A stretch of DNA of 64,000 bases from SFWF01 sp045636705. GTDB taxonomy: Bacteria; Bacillota; Clostridia; Oscillospirales; Acutalibacteraceae. The translations under genes were made by a program, and so were the position numbers. The stretch is from NCBI GenBank assembly GCA_045636705.1, contig JAZTYA010000037.1, forward strand, positions 1 to 64,000. The letters run 5' to 3'. Under the pieces are notes generated by a model. That model had not been told where the DNA came from, did not search any database, and was given only the letters and a program-made list of their open reading frames with translations. Below are positions 16,906 through 24,495 of the stretch, one piece after another (position 1 is the first letter of the stretch; each line of letters starts with the position of its first letter).

Positions 16906-19144
16906 TAAAAGACCGGCTGTGGTTTTTATTTCTGACCCTTCGAAAAAAGGTGGTCAACCCGAGGGTCTTTGTCTTGTTTGTGCAAAGGAATTAGGAATTA
17001 AGCCGATTGATGATATGCTTTCTAAAATGAATATATCTGATGAAGATATTGAACAAATGAGCGAACAATTTATGGATATTATGGGTGATAACCCCGAAGA
17101 ATTTATGGGTACTGCTCCGGCTTTTCCGTTCCTTAATAATATTTTTGGCGGAGAAGTTCCAAATACCGAGGACTCTACAGCAGACAAGCCTAAAAGAGAA
17201 AAAAAGGACAAGGACGGCAAGGAAAAGGGCAGACGTTTTCTTAATCAGTACTGCACAAATCTTACTCTTCGTGCAAAAGAAGGTAAACTCGATAACATTA
17301 TAGGTAGAGATGACGAACTTTATAGAACCATTCAAATTCTTTCACGTCGTTCAAAGAATAATCCTTGTCTTATAGGTGAACCCGGTGTTGGTAAAACTGC
17401 TATTGCCGAAGGACTTGCTTTAAGAATCGCTGACGGTACAGCTCCGGCAAGACTTTTAGACAAGGAAATTATGCTTTTAGACCTTACGGGACTTGTTGCA
17501 GGAACACAGTTTAGAGGTCAGTTTGAAAGCCGTGTTAAAGGTCTTGTTGAGGAGATTAAAAAAGAGGGCAACATTATCCTTTTTGTTGATGAGGTTCATA
17601 ACCTCGTAGGTGCAGGAGATTCGGCCGAAGGCTCTATGAGTGCCGCTAATATTTTAAAACCTGCTCTTTCTCGTGGAGAAATCCAAATGATTGGTGCTAC
17701 CACATTTAAAGAGTATAGAAAATACATCGAAAAAGACGCTGCACTCGAAAGAAGATTTCAACCCGTAATTATTGAGGAAAACAGCGTTGAAGACTCTGTG
17801 ACCATTTTACAGGGCGTTAAGGGCTATTATGAAGGCTTCCATAACGTTACGGTTAGCGATTCTCTTATCCGAAAGATAGTTTTACTCTCCGAACGTTATG
17901 TTTGTGATAGATATTTGCCTGATAAGGCTATCGACCTTTTGGACGAAGCTTGTGCTTGTGCTAGCCTTGCAAATAAGGCGGTTGATGAGCTTTATTCAGT
18001 AAATAAGAATATTGCTAAAAACAAAATGGAACTTGAAGCCTTGGAGGCAGAGGTTGATAATCCAAACTATGAAAAGCAAGCATTGGTTAAGGCAGAACTT
18101 GAAAAATATAAAAAGCAGGCGGATAGTCTTTATGAGCCTGCATCTAACAATGCCGTAACCGAAAAAGATGTTGCTAAAGTAATTGAACTTTGGACAGGTA
18201 TTCCTGCCGCAAAAATTGAGGAGAGCGACATCAAAAAACTAGCAAGTCTTGAGGAAAGAATAAAGGAAAGAATTATAGGACAGGATGATGCGGCTCATAT
18301 GGTTGCATCTGCAGTTAAAAGGTCCAGAATTCAAACCACACCGCACAGAAGACCCGCTTCCTTTATTTTTGTAGGACCTACAGGTGTTGGTAAGACCGAA
18401 TTAGTTAAGGTTTTATCCGAACAACTTTTCAACACTCCTGAAACACTTATTCGTGTTGATATGTCCGAATTTATGGAGAAACACTCTGTATCAAAGCTTA
18501 TCGGAGCGCCTCCCGGATATGTTGGTTACGATGATGCAGGACAACTAACCGAAAAGATTAGAAGAAAACCCTATTCCGTAATTCTTTTTGATGAAATTGA
18601 AAAGGCTCATCCTGACGTTTTAAATATCCTTTTACAGATACTCGATGACGGAAGAGTTACCGATGCTCAAGGCAGAGTAGTAAACTTCGAAAACACCATA
18701 ATAGTTATGACCTCGAATGCAGGAAGTCATAAAAAGGATAACGTTTTAGGTTTTGGAAAGACCGAAAATGACCTAAACAAAGAAAAGGCAACACAGGCGC
18801 TTGAAGAGTTTTTACGTCCTGAATTCTTGGCTAGAATTGATGAAATTGTAGTGTTTAACAAGCTTTCGGGCAAAAGTCTTGAGAAAATCGCCGCACTTAT
18901 GCTTGACGATTTGGCTCGTGTTATGCTCGAAAAGGGAATAACTGTTAAATATACAAACGATGTTTGCAAGACTATAGCCAAACTTTCTGAAAATTCTAAG
19001 CTCGGAGCTCGCGAACTTCGCAATAAAATCCGCAAAAATATTGAAGACAAGATGGTTGATTTAATTATAGAAAATACCGAAGAAGGTATATCTGAAATTA
19101 AAATTACCGTTGAGGAAAACAATATTAAATTATTGAAAAAATAA
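16880..19144 (+). CDS. clpE: ClpE-type zinc-finger AAA+ unfoldase
   Basis: This 754-residue Hsp100 protein has an N-terminal zinc finger C5-x2-C8-x22-C31-x2-C34, the spacing of ClpE, and lacks the double Clp-N repeats of ClpC. A charged linker (about 85-115) leads to AAA domain 1 (GEPGVGKTA, near 172) and, after a coiled middle region, AAA domain 2 (GPTGVGKTE). The tripeptide LGF near residue 622 sits at the ClpP-docking loop position, so it should feed a ClpP protease. ATG 16880 has AAAGGAG 9 nt upstream, inside pgsA. It might instead be called a divergent ClpC. Confidence 0.85.
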   Translation: MMKLCQRCNKRPAVVFISDPSKKGGQPEGLCLVCAKELGIKPIDDMLSKMNISDEDIEQMSEQFMDIMGDNPEEFMGTAPAFPFLNNIFGGEVPNTEDSTADKPKREKKDKDGKEKGRRFLNQYCTNLTLRAKEGKLDNIIGRDDELYRTIQILSRRSKNNPCLIGEPGVGKTAIAEGLALRIADGTAPARLLDKEIMLLDLTGLVAGTQFRGQFESRVKGLVEEIKKEGNIILFVDEVHNLVGAGDSAEGSMSAANILKPALSRGEIQMIGATTFKEYRKYIEKDAALERRFQPVIIEENSVEDSVTILQGVKGYYEGFHNVTVSDSLIRKIVLLSERYVCDRYLPDKAIDLLDEACACASLANKAVDELYSVNKNIAKNKMELEALEAEVDNPNYEKQALVKAELEKYKKQADSLYEPASNNAVTEKDVAKVIELWTGIPAAKIEESDIKKLASLEERIKERIIGQDDAAHMVASAVKRSRIQTTPHRRPASFIFVGPTGVGKTELVKVLSEQLFNTPETLIRVDMSEFMEKHSVSKLIGAPPGYVGYDDAGQLTEKIRRKPYSVILFDEIEKAHPDVLNILLQILDDGRVTDAQGRVVNFENTIIVMTSNAGSHKKDNVLGFGKTENDLNKEKATQALEEFLRPEFLARIDEIVVFNKLSGKSLEKIAALMLDDLARVMLEKGITVKYTNDVCKTIAKLSENSKLGARELRNKIRKNIEDKMVDLIIENTEEGISEIKITVEENNIKLLKK

Positions 19145-19156
19145 TTTAAAAAGGTA

Positions 19157-19195
19157 TTGACTATCGGCGAGAAATATGGTATTATATTTCTCGCC
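19157..19195 (+). promoter_or_regulatory. tRNA-Gly promoter embedded in a perfect inverted repeat
   Basis: TTGACT (19157-19162), a 17-bp spacer and TATTAT (19180-19185) form a strong promoter. A perfect 12-bp inverted repeat (19166-19177 with 19184-19195, 6-nt loop) spans the spacer and -10 box. It could also act as the clpE terminator, though only a weak T tract follows. Confidence 0.75.
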
Positions 19196-19203
19196 TTATA
19201 AAT

Positions 19204-19278
19204 GCGGGTGTTGTTCAACGGCTAGAATGCCAGCCTTCCAAGCTGGAGACGTGGGTTCGATTCCCATCACCCGCTCCA
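19204..19278 (+). tRNA. tRNA-Gly(TCC)
   Basis: The acceptor GCGGGTG pairs with CACCCGC and CCA is encoded. The anticodon stem CCAGC/GCTGG encloses CTTCCAA, giving TCC. Confidence 0.95.
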
Positions 19279-19286
19279 ACAAATAG

Positions 19287-19310
19287 GAGCCCAAATAATG
19301 GGCTCTTTTA
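19287..19310 (+). terminator. Hairpin between tRNA-Gly and tRNA-Arg
   Basis: GAGCCC (19287-19292) and GGGCTC (19300-19305) form a stem followed by TTTTA. No separate promoter is visible before tRNA-Arg, so read-through is likely. Confidence 0.65.
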
Positions 19311-19318
19311 TATGAAAT

Positions 19319-19394
<76 letters not shown>

Positions 19395-19395
<1 letters not shown>

Positions 19396-19432
19396 ATAAT
19401 AAAAACCAACCATCAGGTTGGTTTTTATTATT
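19395..19432 (+). terminator. Hairpin at the CCA of tRNA-Arg
   Basis: A perfect 17-bp stem (19395-19411 with 19416-19432) has loop ATCA. The first base of the stem is the terminal A of the CCA. The 3' arm is T-rich, so it can terminate transcription and supply a clean 3' end. Confidence 0.75.
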
Positions 19433-19445
19433 TAGTTTAAGTTTA

Positions 19446-19597
19446 GGACTCGAACCCGAGAGGGTCTGTCGTTTAGAAAACCAGTTCGGGGAACTGTTTT
19501 TTAGACAGAGCGGTGCAGACGGGTACTGTTGCCAAAGGCAACGGTCGGCAAGCCATAAGTATGCGAAACAGACGGTGGAGTCCCTTCAAGCGCGCCA
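19446..19597 (+). repeat. tRNA-Arg tail module, unit 1
   Basis: This 152-bp unit starts with a 13-nt antisense copy of the tRNA-Arg T-arm (19446-19458), continues with an outer-inner hairpin (19465-19509) and a second stem with closing arms (19515-19549), and ends with an exact 20-nt copy of the tRNA-Arg 3' end including CCA (19578-19597). It is almost identical to unit 2 apart from a few substitutions and an exchanged stem. It contains no ORF. Confidence 0.85.
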
Positions 19598-19638
19598 AAT
19601 AAAAGGAATCATACCGTAAGGTGTGGTTCCTTTTATTT
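19597..19638 (+). terminator. Hairpin at the CCA copy of unit 1
   Basis: A 19-bp stem (19597-19615 with 19620-19638, two G-U pairs) has loop GTAA. It again starts at the A of CCA and has a T-rich 3' arm. Its sequence differs from the 19395 hairpin. Confidence 0.75.
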
Positions 19639-19651
19639 CAGTTATATTTAT

Positions 19652-19804
19652 GGGCTCGAACCCGAGAGGGTCTGTCGTTTAGAAAAACAGTTCGGGGAAC
19701 TGTTTTTTAGACAGAGCGGTGCCGACGGGTACTGTTCGCTAAAGCGAACGGTCGGCAAGCCATAAGTATGCGAAGCAGACGGTCGAGTCCCTTCAAGCGC
19801 GCCA
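19652..19804 (+). repeat. tRNA-Arg tail module, unit 2
   Basis: This 153-bp unit has the same order as unit 1: antisense T-arm (19652-19664), hairpin (19671-19715), second stem (19721-19756, with fully paired GCCGAC/GTCGGC and GTTCGC/GCGAAC), then a 22-nt copy of the tRNA-Arg 3' end (19783-19804). Confidence 0.85.
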
Positions 19805-19868
19805 ATAGTAAAATACCGACCAAATGGTCGGTATTTTACTATTTAGATAAAACAAGGACTCGAACCCG
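19804..19868 (+). repeat. Hairpin and truncated third tail module
   Basis: A perfect 18-bp hairpin (19804-19821 with 19826-19843, loop AAAT) starts at the A of the second CCA copy. A third antisense T-arm (19856-19868) follows, after which similarity to units 1 and 2 stops. From 19869 to 19935 I see only AT-rich sequence with one small 7-bp hairpin near 19889-19909. Confidence 0.75.
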
Positions 19869-19935
19869 TCAAGAGATAATACAAATTATTTCCTACTGCA
19901 AATAGGAAAAACTAAAAATATATAGTGAAAATAGG

Positions 19936-19964
19936 TTGAATTACTACTACAAATGTGATATTAT
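19936..19964 (+). promoter_or_regulatory. Promoter of the kinase-murQ operon with symmetric half-sites
   Basis: TTGAAT (19936-19941), a 17-bp spacer and TATTAT (19959-19964) are followed 17 bp later by the start codon. AGTGAA (19924-19929) and TTCACT (19964-19969) are inverted copies flanking the promoter, and GTGA/TCAC also brackets the -10 box. These are candidate operator half-sites for the HTH protein encoded next. Confidence 0.6.
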
Positions 19965-19981
19965 TCACTTGAGGTGATTAT

Positions 19982-21103
19982 ATGAAGGATGAACGTATTT
20001 GTTTTTCAAGTAATCTTAAAAATCTTCGATTAAAAGCAGGTCTTTCAAGGTCTGCGCTTGCAAAAATGATTTCATATTCTGAAAAATCTATTGAAAAATG
20101 GGAAATGACTTCGGCTTTGCCACCTGTTTCAACCGTTTCAAAACTAGCTAAAATATTTGGTGTAACCGTTGACAATATTTTATACTCTTCAGAGGTTGAG
20201 ATTAAGTATATTTTAGGCATTGACGGCGGCGGAACAAAAACCGAGTTTTTACTAACTAAGCTTAACGGCGAAAAGGTTGATTCCTTGCTTTTAGGCTCTT
20301 CAAATCCCGTTGATATCGGAATTGAAAAGTCTGTTAGCGTTTTAAAAAGAGGAATTGATGAAATCTGCAGCGGTATTAATAAAAAGGAAATTTCTGTTTT
20401 TGCAGGGCTTTCGGGTGGAAGCACAGGCACAAACAAAAAGGAAATCGAAAACTTTCTATCTACTCAGGATTTTGGCAGGTTTGCTAACGGAAGTGACACC
20501 GAAAATGCTTTAGAACTAGCTTTAGGCGGTGATGACGGAGTTGCCGTCATTATGGGAACCGGTATTATCGCATTAGCGGAAAAGAAAGGTCTTCGTAAGC
20601 GCGTAGGTGGTTGGGGATACCTAATAGACAAAGGCGGTAGCGGATTTAACTTTGGCTCGGATGCCTTGGATTCGGCTTTAAAAGAGATTGACGGCCGCGG
20701 CGGAAGTGCTATTTTAAAGAATTTAATTGAAGAAAAAATTGGTATGCCTTTGGATGCATCTATAGGAGATATTTATCTTAAAGGGAAAACATATATTGCA
20801 TCCTTTGCGGAGTGTGTTTTCAGAGCATTTGAGCAAGGAGATAGCGAGGCTCAAAGGATTATAGAGCAAAATGTATCAGAGGTTGCTAAAATTATCACAT
20901 CTGCAAATAATTTCTTTGAAAAAAGGGATGTAAAAATCGTTATTTGCGGTGGACTTAGCAACCGAAAAGAAATTTTGTCAGGATATTTTGATAAATATCT
21001 GAATAAAGATATTAAAATTACATTTAACAACGAAGCAATGGTAAAAGGCGCGGTAGAAATTGCTCGCAAGAATATAAATTTGGAGGACAATAAAAATGCT
21101 TAA
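19982..21103 (+). CDS. XRE-type HTH fused to BadF/BadG-family amino-sugar kinase
   Basis: This 373-residue fusion has an XRE helix-turn-helix at residues 10-66 (LKNLRLKAGLSRSALAKM onward), then a GlcNAc/MurNAc kinase-like ATPase of the BadF/BadG/BcrA/BcrD family. The phosphate loop DGGGTKT starts at residue 81 and further nucleotide-binding motifs are MGTGIIALA and ICGGLSNR. All look intact, so it may phosphorylate an amino sugar (as MurK does) and also bind DNA. GAGGTGAT precedes the ATG. It overlaps murQ by 8 bp, which supports a MurNAc role. A fusion of this sort differs from NagC/Mlc-type ROK regulators. Confidence 0.85.
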   Translation: MKDERICFSSNLKNLRLKAGLSRSALAKMISYSEKSIEKWEMTSALPPVSTVSKLAKIFGVTVDNILYSSEVEIKYILGIDGGGTKTEFLLTKLNGEKVDSLLLGSSNPVDIGIEKSVSVLKRGIDEICSGINKKEISVFAGLSGGSTGTNKKEIENFLSTQDFGRFANGSDTENALELALGGDDGVAVIMGTGIIALAEKKGLRKRVGGWGYLIDKGGSGFNFGSDALDSALKEIDGRGGSAILKNLIEEKIGMPLDASIGDIYLKGKTYIASFAECVFRAFEQGDSEAQRIIEQNVSEVAKIITSANNFFEKRDVKIVICGGLSNRKEILSGYFDKYLNKDIKITFNNEAMVKGAVEIARKNINLEDNKNA

Positions 21104-21902
21104 AACTGAAATGAGAAACCCCGATACTTACGGAATAAGTGAAATGACATCTCTTCAGATAGTTGATATCATAAATAATGAGAACAACAATGTTATAAAG
21201 GCTATTGATGCTGCAAAAGAGGATATTGCAGCTTCTTGTGATATGGTAGCCGAAGTAATTAAAAACGGCGGAAGAGTGTTTTATATCGGTGCCGGTACTT
21301 CGGGAAGACTTGGCATCTGTGATGCAACCGAATGTCCTCCAACCTTTGGCGTTCCTGCAGATATGTTTACCGGTATAATTGCAGGTGGAAACAACTCTAT
21401 GTTTAAGGCTGCCGAAAACGAGGAAGACGATATAAAAACCTCAATTGAAGACCTAAAAGAATATGGCTTTTGTGAAAAGGATGTACTTATAGGAGTTTCG
21501 GCTTCCGGTTCGGCTGAATATGTAATTTCAGCTATTAATTACGCGAATGGCCTAGGTGCAAAAACCGTTTCTATTACCAACAATGAAAATACAAAGCTTG
21601 GCGGATGTGCACATATTAACATTTGTGCAGATACGGGTCCTGAGGTAATCACAGGCTCAACACGTATGAAAGCGGGAACAGCTCAAAAGATTATTCTTAA
21701 TATGATTTCTACAACTGCAATGGTAAAATGCGGATATGTTTATGAGAATCTTATGATTAACTTAAAACCCACAAACAAAAAGCTTACAAAACGAATGATA
21801 AATATCGTTACAGAAATTCTTAAATGTAATGAAGAAACGGCAGAAAAGCTATTAAACGAGAATGAGTGGAACATAAATAAAGTGGTAGAAGGAGCAAAAT
21901 AG
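21096..21902 (+). CDS. murQ: N-acetylmuramic acid 6-phosphate etherase
   Basis: This 268-residue SIS-domain enzyme cleaves MurNAc-6-P to GlcNAc-6-P and lactate during cell wall recycling. Characteristic sequence includes IGAGTSGRLGICDATECPP (catalytic Glu in DATE), AENEEDD with the second acid, and GSTRMKAGTAQK. It is somewhat shorter than the usual roughly 300 residues, mainly at the C-terminal helical region. GGAGG lies upstream within the kinase gene. The kinase supplies its substrate. Confidence 0.94.
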   Translation: MLKTEMRNPDTYGISEMTSLQIVDIINNENNNVIKAIDAAKEDIAASCDMVAEVIKNGGRVFYIGAGTSGRLGICDATECPPTFGVPADMFTGIIAGGNNSMFKAAENEEDDIKTSIEDLKEYGFCEKDVLIGVSASGSAEYVISAINYANGLGAKTVSITNNENTKLGGCAHINICADTGPEVITGSTRMKAGTAQKIILNMISTTAMVKCGYVYENLMINLKPTNKKLTKRMINIVTEILKCNEETAEKLLNENEWNINKVVEGAK

Positions 21903-21903
21903 T

Positions 21904-23655
21904 ATGGCTCGTTATCTAATTGCAGAAACTGGCGAATCAAATTTTTGCATAGTTAATCATCAATATTCCGATGAAACTGTAAGATATGCGGCTTCCGAGC
22001 TTCAAAAGTACATACAACTAGCTACCAATGCTGTTTTACCTTATTTTTCAGACAGATGCCCAACACGCGGTCCTGAAATTAGAATAGGTGCCTTTGTTCG
22101 TGGCGAAACTTGTATTGAAGAAGATATAGCAGATGACGGCTTTGTTATTCGCGCTGCTAACGAAAACATAACCATCACAGGCAAAACTTCTCGCGGAATT
22201 CTTTATGGCGTTTACCATTTTCTCGAAACCTACTTAGGCTTTCAGTGTTTTACTAAGGACGTTGAGATAATTGATAAAACTGATAGGCTTGAAATTGAAC
22301 TTACCGAGATTAAAGAAGAGCCTACATTTGAGTTTAGGGACGCTTATTTTAGATTCGCATTCGATGGCGACTTCTGCGCAAAGAACCGTCTTAATTCAAA
22401 TATGGCCGATATTTCAAAGGCTAAAGGCGGAAGAATGAAGTGGTATAATTTCCACCACGCTTTTCACGACCTTGTGCCGCAAGATGAATACTTTGAAGAA
22501 CATCCTGAATATTTTTCAGAGGTTGATGGTGTTAGAAAAAAAGGAGCTCAGCTCTGTCTTACGAACCCTGATGTTTTAGATATTGCAGAGCAGACCTTAA
22601 GAAGATGGATTAAGGACAACCCTGAATGCAAAGTTTTTTCAGTAGCACAAAGCGATAATCTGGAACGCTGCACCTGTGCAAAGTGCTTAGCACTCGAAGA
22701 GGAAGAGGGAAGTCCTTCGGGTCCTATTATTCACTTTACAAATGCTCTTGCTGACCGCATAAAAGATGATTATCCCGATAAACTTCTTCATACCTTTGCG
22801 TATTATTATTCGGTAAAGGCGCCCAAAAAGGTGGTTGCAAGAGACAACGTAATAGTTCGCTTATGCTCAATTACCTGCAGATTTGATAAGCCTTTTGAGG
22901 AAATAGCCAAAATGAATTCCGAAGGCGATGAGGCTATATTTGTAAACGGAATTACAGAATGGCAGAGCCATGCAAAGCGTCTTTACGTTTGGGATTATGC
23001 AGTTAACTTTAGAAATTATCTACAACCCTTTATACATTTTAAGAGCTTGCTTGCAAATATGAAAATGTATAAAAAAGTTGGCGTCCTAGGTGTACTTGAG
23101 CAAGGTAATTTTGCTTATGGCGGTGGCGCTTCAATGGACGACTTGAAGTCATATCTCATAGCAAAAATGCTTTGGAATCCCGATAAGGTTGATTTAGATA
23201 AACTAATTCACGATTATTGTCTAAACGTTTACGGCGAAAAAGCAGGAAAATACCTTGAAGAGTACGTTCAATTAATGATGGAAGCTAGCACAACCGCTCC
23301 TATGTATATTTATCAGTATCCTGATGCAGGATTCTTTACTGATGAATTGGTTGAGAAAGCGAATGAACTCTTTAAATCTGCACTTTCCGTAGCAGAAAAC
23401 GACGTCTATAAGAGAAGAGTAGACAGAGAGTATTTAGCCGTTCGTTTCGTTACTATTAACAGAATGGAACTTGATGCACCCGGTCATGCAGAGCTTATTG
23501 ATGAATTAATTAAGGATGTTAAGAGCCACGGCATAACCGAGATTACAGAGAGAAGGTCTTTATCTGTAACAAAGGAAAATATGCTAAAGTGCAAGTATTC
23601 AAAAAGCTTTTCAAACTTAAACCATTTGACATTAAATTATTATATAATGCAGTAA
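21904..23655 (+). CDS. DUF4838 domain protein (alpha-glucuronidase/hexosaminidase-like fold)
   Basis: This 583-residue cytoplasmic protein has no signal peptide. The N-terminal domain (about 1-130) resembles the non-catalytic domain of GH20/GH67/GH84 enzymes (VRYAASELQKYIQLAT, TGKTSRGILYGVYHFLE). A TIM-barrel-like DUF4838 region follows, with a four-cysteine-like patch CTCAKCLALEEEEGSPSG. It starts 1 bp after murQ with AAGGAG upstream, so it probably acts on muropeptide or other amino-sugar glycosides. No proven reaction is known to me for the family. Confidence 0.75.
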   Translation: MARYLIAETGESNFCIVNHQYSDETVRYAASELQKYIQLATNAVLPYFSDRCPTRGPEIRIGAFVRGETCIEEDIADDGFVIRAANENITITGKTSRGILYGVYHFLETYLGFQCFTKDVEIIDKTDRLEIELTEIKEEPTFEFRDAYFRFAFDGDFCAKNRLNSNMADISKAKGGRMKWYNFHHAFHDLVPQDEYFEEHPEYFSEVDGVRKKGAQLCLTNPDVLDIAEQTLRRWIKDNPECKVFSVAQSDNLERCTCAKCLALEEEEGSPSGPIIHFTNALADRIKDDYPDKLLHTFAYYYSVKAPKKVVARDNVIVRLCSITCRFDKPFEEIAKMNSEGDEAIFVNGITEWQSHAKRLYVWDYAVNFRNYLQPFIHFKSLLANMKMYKKVGVLGVLEQGNFAYGGGASMDDLKSYLIAKMLWNPDKVDLDKLIHDYCLNVYGEKAGKYLEEYVQLMMEASTTAPMYIYQYPDAGFFTDELVEKANELFKSALSVAENDVYKRRVDREYLAVRFVTINRMELDAPGHAELIDELIKDVKSHGITEITERRSLSVTKENMLKCKYSKSFSNLNHLTLNYYIMQ

Positions 23656-23694
23656 AAAAAACGAACCTCACTAATCAAGTGAGGTTCGTTTTTA
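23653..23694. terminator. Bidirectional terminator
   Basis: A perfect 12-bp stem (23661-23672 with 23678-23689), 5-nt loop, is flanked by an A run and a T run, so it serves both converging operons. Confidence 0.9.
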
Positions 23695-24495
23695 TCTCAT
23701 ATAATTTCTTTTTTCTTCAACCATTTTTGCAAAACGTTTTGCGGCATTAGCGGCTCGTTGTAAAAACTTATCAGGAGTGTAGCCGTCATATTTATTGCTG
23801 TTCTCTGTGAAAACTTCAAGCATTAGAGTGCCACAAAAATTATTTTTAACAAGGGTGTCAGCAACGTTATAAAAATTAATATTGCCATCAAAAGGAATTA
23901 GATGTTCGTCCATATTATAAACACCGGAATTATCGTGTATATGGGTGCAAATAATTCTATCGCCAAAGAGTCTCATATACTCTCTGCCGGGCGTAAAACA
24001 ACCTTCGTGACCTACGTCCCAACAAAAGCCGGAAACCTTTTCGCAAAAGGTTTCAAGAGCCCAAGCAATATTGTAAATCTTACGCTGGTTTTCAAAGGCT
24101 ATTAGGACGTTCTTATTAGAGGCATATTTTACCAGTCTAAAAAATCTTTCTCTGCCAATGTCATAAGGAGCGGGTGCTTTTTCACCGGATGATAGATGGA
24201 CAATTATAGTTGGAACACCAACGTGCGCCGCAATATCGACCGAACGGATAAGCTCTGAAAGAACAGTTTCACCGCTTGCACCATCACGCCAAATATCGTT
24301 AATATTATCAAACGGAGCATGGATAAAATCATAAGAAATTCCGTTCGTTTGACAAAGGCTCGCAATTTTTACATGCCTTTCCAGGTCATAGGTAGAAGTA
24401 AATATTGAATTAAAACCCAAATGGGCAATTTTTTCGATATATTCATCATCGCTAAGACCTTCTATGGCATGAAGATTAATACCAATCTTTTGCAT
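23692..24495 (-). CDS. Sugar phosphate isomerase/epimerase (xylose isomerase-like TIM barrel)
   Basis: This 267-residue protein belongs to the AP endonuclease 2/IolE-like superfamily. Metal-binding candidates are seen in SYDFIHAPF, IAFENQR, CWDVGHEGCF, THIHDNSG and MLEVFTEN, the expected order of His, Glu and Asp ligands. The substrate is unknown. It overlaps the end of icd by 1 bp, so it is co-transcribed with acn and icd, although no metabolic link is evident. Confidence 0.82.
   Translation of the reverse strand: MQKIGINLHAIEGLSDDEYIEKIAHLGFNSIFTSTYDLERHVKIASLCQTNGISYDFIHAPFDNINDIWRDGASGETVLSELIRSVDIAAHVGVPTIIVHLSSGEKAPAPYDIGRERFFRLVKYASNKNVLIAFENQRKIYNIAWALETFCEKVSGFCWDVGHEGCFTPGREYMRLFGDRIICTHIHDNSGVYNMDEHLIPFDGNINFYNVADTLVKNNFCGTLMLEVFTENSNKYDGYTPDKFLQRAANAAKRFAKMVEEKRNYMR

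Noticed and set aside
19446..19804. Repeats behind tRNA-Arg as a CRISPR array
   Set aside because: Only two long copies of about 152 bp exist, with no regular 30-40 bp repeat and spacer pattern and no cas genes. Their structure fits tRNA-linked modules instead.
19578..19804. Copied tRNA ends as additional tRNA pseudogenes
   Set aside because: Only the 3' strand of the T-arm and acceptor is copied. There is no matching 5' acceptor or anticodon arm, so no complete tRNA can fold.
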